Notes: a model not told the origin generated them from the sequence alone. Positions 1 to 13,175 are shown, numbered from the stretch's first letter. The stretch: DNA of 64,000 nt from Azadirachta indica (GCA_022749755.1 CM040448.1:5206481-5270480); one strand, 5' to 3'. Numbers and translations are program-made.

Positions 1-777
1 TATTAACAAATATTATTTATAGTATCTATAAAACATATAAATTTATAATATGTTAACAAATATTATGTAGTTAATATAGTATAAAATAATATTATGATTT
101 ATTTTATTAATATATTTTTAATACCTATATATTATATTTTGTCACATTTTAATGATTTAATAACAATTTTTATTAAATAACTATTACTAATAAGGGTATA
201 ATCATCTTTTAAAAATAAATTGTGACTTTTATGGGTATTTTTTAAACCATTAAAATTTATGTCTATTAAGTTAAAGTTTAAGAATCTCCTTATTCTTTTC
301 TCTTTTATAAATTTTAAAAACTAGATTTTAATATATATATATATATATTTGTTAAAATAGTTAGTTGTTAATTAATTTTTTTTAATTCTATGCCTAAAAT
401 ATTTCTTCCTTGTAATAGAGACTGGCTGTGTGGTAAGAACAACCGATCGGCGGGTGTTAAGTCCTGCCAAAGGGCAGGACTTGACACTCGTTCTCATAAA
501 TTTGTAGAATTTCTCAAATTTGCAGAGGTTTTTTTTATTAATATATGAGTAGATTTTTTCAATGTGAGACTATAAATCGTAATGTGTGTGTGGATAGTTG
601 GGTTGAGCTAAGTTGAAATGTACCATATAAATATCAATATTCAAACTCACAGCACATTTATGATGTAATGTTAGTAGTTTAACGTATAATATTAAAAAAA
701 ATATTGAAAATCAAAACCAAAAAGAATTACATATTGATGAGAATGAGAAAATGAATGCGAGGGAAAAACGTCAAAGG
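1..777. other. AT-rich intergenic DNA
   Basis: I see no gene here. The stretch is mostly A and T with short poly-T and TA runs. The only distinct structure is a GC-rich perfect hairpin at 451-490, listed separately. The last 100 bases or so are presumably the 3' UTR of the RAD23 gene that ends at 778. Confidence 0.7.
451..490. repeat. GC-rich hairpin with a stem of about 18 bp
   Basis: The arm at 451-468 pairs with 473-490 around the 4-nt loop AAAG. The core GTCCTGCC/GGCAGGAC pairs without mismatch and only two G-T wobbles occur further out. It stands out because the surrounding DNA is strongly AT-rich. No function can be assigned; it could be the relic of a small foldback element. Confidence 0.7.
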
Positions 778-1866
778 TCAAACTAAGTCGTCCATATGGT
801 CTAAAAGGTAATTGGCAGCGAGCTCCTCGTTCTTGTTGCAGGCGAAGAACACCTGCAGTACGGTTTCACGATCAAATCCCATTCCTTCAAGACGCTCTAT
901 GGCTTCACGTTCCTCTGCTGTAACTGTCACTGTTATTTCCTGTGGCTGTAGCAGCGGCTGTTGCTGTGCCATATCTCCGGCTCCGCCAAGGTAGTCGTCC
1001 TCTATATTCTCCTCCTGATGCCCATCACCCTGAAGAACGGATTCGGTGATGAGTCGATGGAATTCATCTTGATGTTCCTGAATAAGCCTCAGTAACTGAG
1101 GATTTTGTAACCCCAACTCTTCGATTATGGGCTGCAACAAGTGAGGGTTAGCCTGCGCCATAGCTCTCAAGACTTGAAACTGTGGATCGTTACGTAAAAA
1201 ATCAAGCGCGCTCGTGTCCGCACCAGCTGCAGAGGGAAGGCTCCGAGGAAAGAGGTCTAAAGGAGTTGCATTAGGTCCACTACTATAACTAGAAGGAACA
1301 GGAACGGGAACAGGAACAGCTGCTGGTTGTGCTTGCGGCTGCAGAGGGTTTGCAGCTTCCCTATTAACGGAGGGTCGGGCCACAGGTTGAACAACTTGTT
1401 GCTCATGCTCATGCTCAGGTTCAGGTATACCGGAATATAAATAATCAACAGCTCTCTCAGGATTATTGTGAGCAGCGCGAAGAGCACGAACAACACTATC
1501 TCTATCCCAAGTCCCTCCGCCCATATCGAGAATTCGCTGGATTATTATTGCTGCTCTCTCCATGTTGTTGTAAGGACTGGTAGAATTCTTAGTAGAAGCC
1601 TCACCCTCACCAGGAGCACAGGATTTCTTATTCCTATTCTTACTTAACATGATTACAACGAAGCTATTTTCGGAGACTTGGATGTCTTGAAGTGTAGTAG
1701 CGTCATTGTTGAGGACTTTGCCCTGATAAACAAGCATCTGTTGTGCAGCAGGATATACATCTCTTTTAACACTTTCTATCTTCTTTTTCAGATCAGCAAC
1801 CGTGTCTTCAGCCTTCACTTCGACCTCGAAACAACTTCCATTTAGACTTTTAACCGAAAGCTTCAT
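778..1866 (-). CDS. RAD23: RAD23-type ubiquitin receptor, intronless
   Basis: RAD23 proteins carry ubiquitylated substrates to the 26S proteasome and, with XPC/RAD4, take part in nucleotide excision repair. The 362-residue product has the full family order: a ubiquitin-like domain at about residues 1-76 (starting [10 protein letters not shown]), UBA1 at about 102-146 with the signature [10 protein letters not shown] and NNPERAV, the XPC-binding STI1-like region at about 219-275 ([11 protein letters not shown]), and a C-terminal UBA2 at about 315-357 (LEGMGFDRE). Length fits plant RAD23 (roughly 360-420 residues). The frame stays open upstream to 1914, but only with a TTG codon; the ATG at 1866 begins exactly at the ubiquitin-like domain, so I start there. 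Plant RAD23 genes normally have many introns and this copy has none, which points to a retrocopy. The frame is fully open and all domains look intact, so it may still be functional. Confidence 0.9.
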   Translation of the reverse strand: MKLSVKSLNGSCFEVEVKAEDTVADLKKKIESVKRDVYPAAQQMLVYQGKVLNNDATTLQDIQVSENSFVVIMLSKNRNKKSCAPGEGEASTKNSTSPYNNMERAAIIIQRILDMGGGTWDRDSVVRALRAAHNNPERAVDYLYSGIPEPEHEHEQQVVQPVARPSVNREAANPLQPQAQPAAVPVPVPVPSSYSSGPNATPLDLFPRSLPSAAGADTSALDFLRNDPQFQVLRAMAQANPHLLQPIIEELGLQNPQLLRLIQEHQDEFHRLITESVLQGDGHQEENIEDDYLGGAGDMAQQQPLLQPQEITVTVTAEEREAIERLEGMGFDRETVLQVFFACNKNEELAANYLLDHMDDLV

Positions 1867-2562
1867 CTTCCTAATGTCTTCTGTTGCTGTACTGCAAACC
1901 CTTTTGAGTTTCAATTACTATTATTTTTCAGTTTATGCTCCACCCTATTTATAAATAATAGCTTAAACTGCTTTCCCAATTTGAAAAGGATAAGGAAACC
2001 TTTAAATCCTTTCCTAATAAGGAAGAAGAAAATAAATATAAATCAAATAAGGAAAAAAACAAATAAAATAAATATAAATTCCTATGTTAATAAAGAAAAA
2101 GCCGACTTCAATGAAAATTTAGAAACAATACAAGTTTGAAATAGCCGTTACGGGCAATTTGGAACTCGCCGAGGATCTCAGCAGTATAAGCAGCGATAAC
2201 GTCAATATCAACAACTGCTTATGATTCAATCATGTGTGAGACATACTCTGCTCAGTTGCTGCTGACCTGAAGCTAACTAGATCTTTGCTTAGCTGTCATT
2301 GATGAGCTGGCCATTCTTTAACTAACTTCAGGAATTCTGTTACAGATATTTTGTGTTGCTTTCCTTGTGATTCTGGGAGATTCATGAATATTCTAGAGTA
2401 TTCTGCTAGCTAGGTATATATATTAGAACTTTCTCACTTAATGTAGATTGTGTGAGGATGGAATCTAGTTGAATAAAGAAACTTTTTCTCCAGAAATTTT
2501 CCTTTACTTTTCCTAGCGACCAAACAACATTTTCTGAATCTTAACTAACCACAGTACTACTT
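1867..2562. other. Upstream flank of RAD23, no gene seen
   Basis: A-rich DNA just upstream of the RAD23 start, followed by unique sequence without a supported reading frame. It ends where homology to the NAC gene tail begins. Confidence 0.6.
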
Positions 2563-2995
2563 ATGATCAGATTGATGAGTTTTCTGAGAATCATCAATGT
2601 TAAAGGCTTCGTACGCCACCCGGATTTGAAGAAATCAACAACTGCATGCCCATGACTGAACAGAGTTTTCATCTTAATAAGCCTGAGCTTTCTGAGAATC
2701 AACATTGTTACGTGCTTCATACTCCGACTGGACTTGAAGAAAATCAACAACTGCCCCCGACGAAACAGAGTCTGATTCATCAGCCTAAGCTATCTAAGCT
2801 TCATACTCCACGCGGCTTTGAAGAAGATCATCAACTGCCCCTCAAATGAACAGAGGCTGAGTCAGCCCCAGAACCACCTGATTTCTTGGATTTTGTTGAG
2901 GGTTTAGCTGATTGTTGTTATTTGGATTTTCAGACATCTTTATTAGTTCAACAGGAAGAAGTCTATGTACATTGTCAATATTACTGAATTCTTCA
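2563..2995 (+). pseudogene. Fragment of a NAC gene: C-terminal repeat region plus 3' UTR
   Basis: Translated on the plus strand this stretch matches the C-terminal half of the NAC protein encoded at 27989-29428. It begins at DQIDE, continues through repeat units (PMTEQS, HTPTGLEENQQLP, QSLIHQPKLSKLHTP) and ends near PEPPDFLDFVEGLADCCYLD, aligning with the NAC C-terminus EPPDFFDFVEYLTDCCYLDC. A TAA at 2601-2603 and at least one frameshift break it, and the NAC DNA-binding domain is missing. The similarity runs past the stop codon into the 3' UTR (TCAACAGGAAGA and TATGTACATTGTCAAT have close counterparts downstream of the NAC gene). That suggests a DNA-level duplication rather than a partial coding match. 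It lies in the opposite orientation to the parent-like gene, about 25 kb away. Confidence 0.8.
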
Positions 2996-3247
2996 CTAAT
3001 GAACATAATGAGCTTAAAGTTCATCTATGCTTGGTTCAATCAGTTTGGAAACTGACTCCTTCGGTCTTGTTTTGTGTACCCAATAACAAGCAGTGCAGTA
3101 ACTGAGAAATATGAGTATTTGTAAATAGTACTTGACATTGAAAATATTACATATTTACAGTAAGAGGTTGACCAACGAAACAATGCACATATGCATAGTT
3201 TTATTATCACATACAAATATATTCATTATTATTTACGCATTTATTTC

Positions 3248-6200
3248 TTAAATTGAAGATCTTGAGAAAGAATCAGTCTTCATCTTGATAGAGCCTGATT
3301 CTTTTAACAAATCAAATGAAGTGAAAGAATGTGGAGAGACTATGACATCCATGTTCTCGCCAGCATTGTCAAGTAGACTTTGTTTCGGCACCACCTGCAT
3401 GGATAGATTTACAAACAAAAGCATGAAGACCTGAAACCTCTACTCTAGATATATGCCCAAACTAGAAAGAAGGAATTAAATACCTTGTTTGGCTCCCGGA
3501 AGGAATTTTCATCCATCAAATTGGCTGATGTCAGCAGAGTCTTCGTTGATCCAGATCCTTTTATGGAATTTGGCTCTAACCCATCAACAGAAATATTTAG
3601 TTGTATTGAACTGCTTCCGAAGTTCACAACCTGCAATAAGATTTGTTTGAACACGAGAACTGAGTTGTGAGTGGAAAATGGTTGAAGCAATAGATGTAAC
3701 TGAGAAATTTTGATGTTCATGTAAGTGTATCCAGAGAACCTGATAGAAAGAAAACATAGAAGCAGTCAATAAATTTCCCAACTGGTTAACAACATCAGTT
3801 CTACTTCAGCTCAAACCTTAGGTAGGCAATCGGTATGCATAATCACTAAGATATCATCAAATTGCCTAATCAAATTACAGTTTGATGATTTTCTCATTGA
3901 TGAAAAGAAATATAAAATAATATGAAACATATAAAGATCCTGCATGTTTTGCCAGCAAAAACAGGCAATGCCTATCAAGAAAGAGAATCATAAAACTGTA
4001 CAGGGCCTTGTATGCACTTTCCCAGAGATAAAATTAGGTTTGAAAAGTAAATGTATGCTGGAATGGAATGAAATGAAACTGAAAATCAATTAATAGAAAA
4101 TAAATTGTCAATGGCAAAAACCTTTATTCTTAGGTAACTTTTGTCATTCTTTGAGTCTTCCCAAGCAATTGCAGATGCAACAATTGAAGCAGGGGAATCT
4201 GTTTGAACAGTTGCATTGAGAAGAGTTGCACCACTTGACTCTTTGAAAAACTGTTGCACCCAATAGCTAGGTGTTCCATATAGATGAGAGGAGTTGAACA
4301 CAATTGCATCGGGATTCCACCTTCATAAGAGAGTTTTACATTGTTAAGAGAAATCTATCGACAAAGTTGATACTACTTTTCCCCTGCTTGCAAATTCAAA
4401 AGGAAAAAGAAAATATGAAACATACCGCCTGTCATTAGCATGCACAAAAAGTGGTGCATAGCTTGCCATTGAAACAACATCACTGCAGCAGGTAAAGTTG
4501 TCATTAGTAGTTAACCATCACTCTAATCAACTTTGTACAAAAATAAATATACAAATAAAAGTTATGACTATAAAAATGGTAATCAAATTTGAGCATAGAA
4601 ACAGTAACAAATGAAAATGAAAATTGTCAAACCTGCGTAATAGATGATGTTTTATTTCCTGAAGGTTTGTTTATCTAAGAGAATCAGAAAGAAAAAAGAT
4701 AACAAAATAAAAATAATCCATCTTTAGCAACCTGTTCTTTTCCAGCCCAAGAAGGAATCCAGCTTCAGCAAGTGCTGCTAAAAGACTTCCAGTGCCAGCA
4801 TCTTTTCCAGTCACAGCATATTCACTAACAAAAACCTGAAAAGTATTGAATGAGCATGAATATTCACAATATGCACCAGTAACAAATTCATAGGTTATAA
4901 AGGAGCATATCACCGCACCTTGGAACCATTGCGTGATGTACGATCGAATTTGTTATTCATAGAAAACAAGTCATTGGCAGAAGTATAAATCTGATAAAAA
5001 CTCAGAGAACAGGAAGGTTAGTGTAATGCCAAAGAAGTCCAAACATTGTGTTGTAATAGTACAAGAAAAATGAAAAATTTTAAAGCTCAATCATGACAAA
5101 TACAGGCACTAAGTCAAGAATTTTACATGAAAATCATACAAATCAGCTGGATGATCCAACGGACGAGAAGATCCATCACAGTTTGAGATTATTCCAATGT
5201 CTGGATAGACATGTTTTATAGCATCATAGAACTTGAGGTAGTTTCCTGGTAATTTAGATCAACAAAAGTGTCAGTCTCAGAGATCTATCTTTCAGGATCT
5301 AGAATGCAGAGTAAGATTTGGCAAGCTTGTCTAAGTTTCATTAGATATCAATATTTATTCACATACTCAAGATGCACCTCTTATGGAACTATAATTAGAT
5401 ATCAATGGTTATTTGATTGAAACAAGAGAAATGAATTCGAAAAGTATGCAGACCTCTGTAATTCTTTTTCCCACAATCTTCGTTCCCGATGGCAACATAT
5501 CTCAAGTCAAAAGGTTCAGGATGTCCCATTGCAGCTCGTACAGAACCCCATTTAGAGCTAGGATCACCTCTTGCAAACTCAATACCATCAAGCGCTTCCT
5601 GCATTTAAATGAAAATTATTATGAGAGGTCTCTCTAACCTAAGCAATTAGTACCACCGTTACTAATAATTGAGGTTAAGTTTTGCTGGACAGGAATGGAG
5701 CAAACAAGCTATGCCAGGTGCTATACAATGTTAAAATTCAGAAGTGATTAGTTAACTTGTGGTAGTATACAAGGGGAAAAACGACTAATTAGTTGCCTAC
5801 ACCATTTCTCTTGAAAAATAGCACAAAGGAGACTGATTGTTCCTAGCATCAAGCTAGAAAAATTATTGGCACATCTCTAGTTGTGATTGTCCAATATCTG
5901 AAAGTAAGACTGCGGATGCAACCGAAATAACAAAAAAAAAAATGGTTATGTAAAACTCAGGCCATTAATTCTACTTTTAGATCACTAATGTATAAGCTCC
6001 AGATCGTGATTTGTTTTCCTCATCTTGCAGATCTCTGTCTTGTTAACAAAACTTGAATGCCACCCATCATATCCTACTTCTAAACTAACACCAACCCACA
6101 TCCGTAAGGCAGACTGGAAATCCATTTATCAGAAGTGATCAATGACCCTTGATCAATGAAGCTTAAGTTCATTGGTTGATCATTAAATGTCAAGTTAAAA

Positions 6201-9200
6201 AACGAAGTGTTGATTACCTTTTTGTTACATATACTCACAAAAGTAATTTACAATAAGATCTTTAAATTGCATTTGTTGTATTTCAAATTAGAAAACAGTT
6301 TTTTTGAATGAATGGTCAAGCAAATATGGATAATAGACTTGCAGACATACTTGCACAAAAGGTGAGACAACGGAAGTAGCAACTTCATCATTATGGCTGA
6401 TTCCTGTTATAAAACCAAAACACAACAATAAATAAATCAACCATACAGATCAACGGGAGGAAAAAGGAATGGAAAAAGAAAAGGCAGCTAAAATCGAGAA
6501 GATACTTAGTACCATTATTAAATACCCAAATGGGCAGTGAACCAAGATCTTCTGCTAGCTGCATAAACAAGTAAATTTGTCTTGTTATCTACTGAAGCAA
6601 CAATCAACGAAAGTCATTCAGGTCTGAGAAACAACAAAACTTCACCTATAGAAAACAATGTGAAACTTACTTGAAGAAACTCAAAATAACCAAGTCCATC
6701 ATCTGTCCAGTACATCCAAACATCACCAAAGTGCCCAGGTCTCTCCTCCCAGGGTCCAATGGTCTCTTTCCAGCGGAACGCATTCCTTAACCATTCGCCT
6801 TCCACAAAACAGCCACCTAATGCAATATAATTGGAAGTATTGGATTTATTCAGGTTGGACTTTCTAAAAATTCCAAAGAAAATTGAGAGGAAGAAGGGAT
6901 TGGATAGAACCAATCTAATAATGTATGAGGTAAATGTCAGAAAGCCCAAGATCTACTTCTGTTTCCCAACATTTGAGCCAAATGTAGCAAAAGATTGGAT
7001 TCAGACTACTGCAACAATAGAGAAGTATACAGCGCACTGACTATAATACAACAGAACTTTGACATTTTAATACTCGATAGACTATTAATCTATGAAAGTA
7101 AAATATGTTTCAGGTCTCAACTGAAATTAGCCAATGAAGATAAATTAAATATTTTGCTACAGTTATAAGACAATACATTTGATAATTTCCTTATAGTGTA
7201 AGTTATTACATACACTTATTCTGTTATTCTTTAATCAAGTGGATCTATGGCATAATGAAAGAGGGGGAGGGGTAAGTTGAGGCTGAAGGGAAGAACAATT
7301 AAAAATCAAGTTAAAATATACAAGCATATGGAATAAATGATTAGGGTAAATTGACTATTCAAGAAGTACTATTTCAGTAAAAGCTGGAAACTAGAATGAT
7401 CTGGAAAATACAAACACTTTGGTTAATTAATGATTTATTAGATTATTGATATATTAATAGATTTCTCTTAAGGTTATGAATATATAGAGAACTTATTTTA
7501 CTTAGTTTAAGTAGATATACAGCCAAGGTAGCAAATTGCAAGAATAAAACCATCACAAGGGAATCCAAAACTTTCCAATATTTTAATTCCATATGCAAAA
7601 TCCCACCTGAGCTGAAAATTTTCAACACAAACAAAATTCTATATACCTGGAAATCTGACAAATCGAGGTTTAATATCTGCAAGCATTTGAAAGTGCTCAT
7701 TTCGGAAACCATGCCCCTGTGCCAAGACAAAGATGCAAAACAGACTTCAGACATATATATTACGTGCACGTTTGTGTGTATATGTTTGTGTGCATGTATT
7801 GAATGTAACAATTAAGTCGTACAAAGAAACACTTTGAAAGAACTACAGACACAAGCAAACACTTTGACAATTGATAAATGAGCTCTCTAGATACCAGAAA
7901 AAGAAAAAGATTCAACAAAAATGAAAAGCAGAAAATCATTACCATCGAGACACATACAGAGAACTAGAAAGTTGTTTCTTTCATCTCTTAAGGAATTCAC
8001 AATTAAGAACTTGAATATTAATGAAACTAATTACTTTTCAGCAATTGAATCTTTAAACAACAAGTCTAGGAAAATCCTATGGCAAGGGAATAGTAATTTT
8101 TTGACGATTAAGATCAGTTCACATTCATGAACATCAGTTTGGAGTTAACATACAGTTTGATGCGGTAAATCTCATGTGTCATCGCAGAGGAAAGAGGTGG
8201 TTCTGATGTATGAACAGCCAATGGATGGTATAGTGTGGGAATTGTACTGAAGAAAAGAATAGCTGACTTGAAATTTCCACAAGCCCCTTTTGGACCACAT
8301 TATGATTACCACACTTTATTATCCATTAGCTTATTATCCGGTAGACTTTTGCAATCTAATGTAAAAAAATTCTTAAACTAGCTCCCACTATAGAAAACTC
8401 AAATGAAAGCATAGAGCCTGTGTCATTGTGGAAAACACCAGTTGTACAATTGAACATATGCAACATGACCAGTTACACCTAATAACTCTGTATGACTATG
8501 ACAGGTTTCAAGTATTTCAATTTGATGAGAGATATGGGTAATGAAGAGTAAAATATTGAACTAGTTACCTTGTATGTGTCCAATGGCATAGCTGACACTT
8601 GATCAAACCAAATAACACCTTTTCTAGAAGTTGTCAATTGAAGTCTCGCATTATGATTAGTTGCTTTGGCTTCCAACAAAGTTTCCACTCTTGTCCAGTT
8701 TGAAACATCAGAAGCAGAAGCTCTGCAAGGAAAATAAAATATGCTCTAAGGCATGCTGATAAATAAGTGCAGTTGGCAAAAGCTCATCAACAGCGGATAT
8801 CTGACAAGAAATGGAGGAGAAATAATAGATGGTGCTTACACAACTTTAGCAGTAGCCAGAGTCTGCAACCCATTTGAGCTCGTCAGTGATACAGATAGGT
8901 CTACTGAGTCCAATGAACGGATATAAAAGACTACTTTGTAGCTCTTCCCTTCTATGATGTCCTGAAAGAAGATAAAAATAAAAAAGAATCCAACTTCCAA
9001 CAATTAAGCAAGAAAAATATATAACTTCCAAGTTAACAGGAAAGGAATTTCGATCTTGTTTCCTGTATTAATAGATCTCTTAGAATTAGAATCAAAACTA
9101 TTCTATCCAACACATAGGACAGCAGGAAAGAAGTAATACAGAAATATAATTCTTATATAAAAGATGCCAAATTAACTCTCACCATGCCCCAGAATCCAGG

Positions 9201-10905
9201 GTTATACACTCCAACACCCCCAGCTGGACAGATATTAGAGCCCTGGCTATCACAAAGCACGTCCATTCGAAGTGCAACCTTGTTCCGATCGAAGCATGAT
9301 GAGCGGTCTGTTGATACAATTAAAGATGACTCACCCCCAATAGTAGACCAAGGATCAATATTTGAGGGAGTGTTTTGGCCCCCAGCTTCAAAACCTGAAA
9401 AAGAGACACCTCAGATGCAAATAATCAGAACTAATTTAGAAACAATAATAAATGGCTTAATGAGACGTGTTGATGTTTTAACTCATATGTGAAATGACCC
9501 CTTGCCAATCAATATTGGAATAGGAGACATCACCAAGAAGAAGAGAGAAAAAGTCCAATGAGGTTCCAGTAATGTGTATAGCATGCAGACAGAGAGATGG
9601 GAACAGATATAAAGTGCATGATACAAAAGTTGTAATGATATGCCCAATCTGAAACTCTGATTAACAGTAACAAGTCTAAGCATCCGATGTCCAGCCAAAT
9701 GATCAAATGCTTCCCAAAGCACAGACTAACATGATTTCTCAAAATCATTGGGGCAATTGAATACTGTTGTTTAACCAAGGTGTAGATAGCAGAAACAAGA
9801 GACCACTTGCACATAGGAAATATGAGAGCTTAGACATACAAAATTTCATAAATCAAAGATTAGTTTGACAAAGTTATTACGCAAAGTGAGTTCTTAAACT
9901 CTGCGTATACCAAAAATATAAGTTTCCATATTTCATATAAAGCCATTCTTTAAGCCCAAAGACAGATTGAAAACACGTAACTGACTAAGGCAGACCTTGG
10001 AATGTATTTTGGTTCATAAGCATATTTTCAAATTTGGTTATGAGGTTCTGGACCTCCATAGTAAATGTTACAATGTAATGATCCCCTCCACTCCACCCAA
10101 AATCTTTTCTTATGGACACAGAATTTTCAATCACTATGTAACTTAAGCATCCAAAATCTTAAACCAAAATGGAATACATATTCAACAATTTCAAAATTTG
10201 AGAGAGTTGGAAATGACCTCTGTTGCTCACAAGCTCTGCCCACAATCCACCAGCACCAGCATGGTTGATCTCCTGCAGAAAGAACAAAGACCAAAAAATC
10301 CCGATGATGCTAACTCTGCTCCTAAAAATATTTGTAATAAACAGCAAAAAGTATAAAAGAATCAAATGCATTACAAATGCCTAAACTTCTAAAATTCTGA
10401 TTCAAATTCAGCTGAGTTACTTTTTGCAGTGTGATGAGCTACAGCATTAATGGAGACATAGAGTCTAGTTCCCCAATCAAAAGATAATAATGTTCAAAGG
10501 GGGCTAGAACTTATTGCTGAGTGTTCAAATTAGTATGAGCATGCATATACATAATCTTATGACCCTACATGTGCAAGTGTGTTCTTCTAAAATGAAGAAG
10601 ATAAGAGGGCTAGCATATAAAGCAAAACCAAGATAACCATAAGTTGTTGAGAAAACATACAGTTCAGTTCCACAACCAACTAAAAACAAACGACATCAGT
10701 CAAGCGCAGTGCAGATCAACAATAAACTAACCTCAAAGAATATTCCAAATAGCGTTTGAGGAATTGGCTGAGCATGAGAAACGTCTACAAGTAGCTTTGC
10801 CGTCAGGTTTACATCTACTTTATTGGCAAAACATCGATGGACAGAACAAGCTCCAATGAAGAGACAGAGCAAAAGAACACTGCACGAGACCTTGCTAAAA
10901 GCCAT
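3248..10905 (-). CDS. ASD1: Alpha-L-arabinofuranosidase, GH51 (ASD1-like), 17 coding exons
   Basis: Secreted cell-wall enzyme (EC 3.2.1.55) that removes terminal alpha-L-arabinofuranosyl residues from arabinoxylan and arabinan. The exons, high to low, are 10732-10905, 10218-10272, 9183-9394, 8840-8961, 8569-8722, 7647-7716, 6671-6816, 6513-6558, 6351-6403, 5454-5598, 5127-5245, 4919-4990, 4732-4835, 4426-4482, 4122-4320, 3484-3630 and 3248-3394. All have GT-AG borders and phases that join without a stop, giving 673 residues, close to Arabidopsis ASD1. Residues 1 to about 27 are a signal peptide (hydrophobic core VLLLCLFIGAC). A carbohydrate-binding-like region lies in exons 3-5. The catalytic barrel carries the GH51 acid/base Glu in VAIGNEDCG (E384) and the nucleophile Glu in VFVSEYAV (E461). 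The C-terminal beta domain includes VNFGSSS and SFDLLKESG. Everything visible is intact, so this is most likely a working gene. Two-base errors are possible at individual exon edges. Confidence 0.93.
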
Positions 10906-11446
10906 AGCTTACTCACCACATCCAATTCCAATCTCTTCACAGCCTAATAAAGCATAACAAAGCTGCTAATTCAGTTAAATTCTCATCACTTAACAAGAAA
11001 AGAAGATAAAGCATCAACGGCGCACTGGTTTGTTACGACTAAAAATAGAAACAACAAGACTTTATTGTCAGCGCCATCTGGACTAAAATAAGACTAAGTG
11101 TATATACTTATCCAAAAGCAAAAAAAGGGCAAACTGCAAATGATCAATCTCTTTCCATGAAAAAAAACCCAGATACAAACTGGGAAGAATTGAACAGAAT
11201 GTAGTAAAACTACCATTAATGGAACAAACCCAGATAGAATTAAGCACAAATGCAAATATGATCAATACAAAACAAATTATAACAGAAAACGTAAGGGTAA
11301 AAATGAAGTATAAATGACGAAAACCTGTACCTGAATCAACCACAAACAATGAAGTCTGTGTTGTTTAGATTAGAAAGAGAGATTGAAGTGCTGTTGTGTA
11401 GTGTTGCCTGGAGCTTTGGAGTGTGAGTTAGAATGTATATATACAC
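10906..11446 (-). promoter_or_regulatory. 5' UTR, leader intron and TATA box of the arabinofuranosidase gene
   Basis: Upstream of the ATG at 10905 a leader exon runs to 10943, where an acceptor (TTATTAG) is seen. A matching donor lies at about 11324-11330, giving a 5'-UTR intron of about 380 bp. A TATA box (GTATATATAC on the minus strand) at about 11434-11446 would place the transcription start near 11405-11415. The intron call rests on splice-site sequence only. Confidence 0.55.
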
Positions 11447-12526
11447 AAACACAGGAAACGGTGCGTGTGTAACAAACAGGGAGAAGACGATTCTACCTTT
11501 TGGTTTTGTCTTTGCCTTGCTTTCACGTAAGAAAATAAATTAAATTAAGAACACAGCTTATCTGATTTCTGGCAGTGGATTAGAAGGAACAATTTTCAAT
11601 TGTGTGGACGCCGATTTAATAATTTATGCTGATGTCATTCTTCCATCTTTGGCGCGTGCAATCACGCGTGATTGAACTTCATTTGACAAAATTTGTTTTT
11701 TGAGATAAGTTTAAATTCTCAACGGCCATTTTATTCGCTTTGATTTGATTTTCTCCCGTATTTTAGACGTTTAAACTATTTTATAATAAAATTAAATATA
11801 AACGTATCATTATCATATATTTAATAATACTTTTCATTTTATATACACACGCGTGTGATGAGTCAACTTTTTTAATTTTATTCAATTTTTTATACTATTT
11901 AAAAATTACACAAATTTATATCTCAAATGTAATTTTAACTATTAAAAAAAATTATATAAAATTAAAAAGTCATTTATCCCTTTTAATATAATTTTAAGCT
12001 ATGATTTTATTTAATATTTAAACTATTTTTAGGATCTTTAATAAGTGTTAAATAACTTGAGTTACTTAATGTTGTGGTATATTATTTGTAAATTCATTCT
12101 TTTGTATTATAGATTTATTGTTGTTATGCATATGTTATTTTTGTACTAGCACCTTTCCTCTATGGAATCTAACAAATTATTTTACTTTTAAAAAAAATAA
12201 TTTAGAATTGTTACACTTTTATTGTGATTTAAAGCATAATAATTAAAAATATTTGGTCAATACTAAATTTTTTTATAAATATCACTTATTTAAGATATAT
12301 AATTGAAGTATTGTGATTTTAAAATTATTAGTATGAGATAAAATTATATTTAATATTCACTTATATTTAAGAAGGTTGATTTTAAAATTGACCTTCTTTT
12401 AGTAACTTATATTTAAAATTTAATCTCATCATAATTGTAAATCAAATTTATTCCACTTTAAATTTATATTTGTTTGTTTTGAATATTACTTCAAATTTAT
12501 ATTTTACTCAGGTGAAATGTCATCAT

Positions 12527-12752
12527 GTTCCACCAACATTGGAACAAGTGATGGCAACTATTTTTTTTTTTAAGTAAATTATCTTATCAATTAATTAAAT
12601 ATATTATTGTTTATTTAAATTGTCATAATTTATTTTATTTGTTTTGATCAATTATACAGAAAGGGAAGACTTAGTAGTTGTATGAAAATGAAGGGATCAA
12701 AATCATGGTTTCTAACTCATTCTATAATCATGATTTCTAATGTTGGAGGAAC
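12527..12752. repeat. Small foldback (MITE-like) element, about 226 bp
   Basis: The ends are inverted: GTTCCACCAACATT at 12527 against AATGTTGGAGGAAC ending at 12752, with one mismatch. The flanks read ATCAT and ATCAA, so a short target duplication is possible but not proven. Confidence 0.45.
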
Positions 12753-12954
12753 ATCAATAACAAATTTGTCAACCAAATAAACCAATTTCCCCTTCTTTTA
12801 AGGAATCTTTTTCCTTCTTTCCTCTCCCGGCTCTAATAGAAAATAAAATAACAAACATGTCCTTAAACTTATTTAGATTTTAGAGTTATTTAAATTTCAA
12901 ATAAAAAAACAAACAAACCCACCACATGTATATATATATATATATGTATATAAT

Positions 12955-13175
12955 TGACAGCTCCGTATTTTTATACATATATTTGTATCATTTCTAAATT
13001 GTTGGATATATACACTTCTAAAGATTGAGATTGAATCTAACATATGTAGTTAATATAGTATAATTACTGTATATGTCAAATTCAATATCAATCTTTAATA
13101 ATTTATAAATCTAACAATTTATAAATGAGTGTAAACATATGTGTATAAATATGAGACAATCGATCCCTCCATCCA
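12955..13175. repeat. Foldback repeat, about 220 bp
   Basis: The left arm (about 12960-13060) contains AAATTGTTGGAT and AAAGATTGAGATTGAAT. Their reverse complements occur in order on the right arm (ATTCAATATCAATCTTT, ATCTAACAATTT). This is an imperfect long hairpin typical of a non-autonomous element. Ends and target duplication are not defined. Confidence 0.45.

Noticed and set aside
451..490. Hairpin as a bacterial-type terminator or tRNA piece
   Set aside because: The window is plant nuclear DNA, there is no T-run directly after the stem, and no cloverleaf can be formed.
812..994. Open frame on the plus strand
   Set aside because: It is antisense to the RAD23 C-terminal coding sequence and has no recognisable content.
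1867..1914. TTG start extending RAD23 by 16 residues
   Set aside because: The ATG at 1866 begins exactly at the ubiquitin-like domain, as in the family.
7443..7811. 122-codon open frame on the minus strand
   Set aside because: Only the part at 7647-7716 is a real exon of the arabinofuranosidase; the rest is intron read-through.
12928..12950. TA repeat as a possible promoter
   Set aside because: It is a simple microsatellite with no gene on either side.
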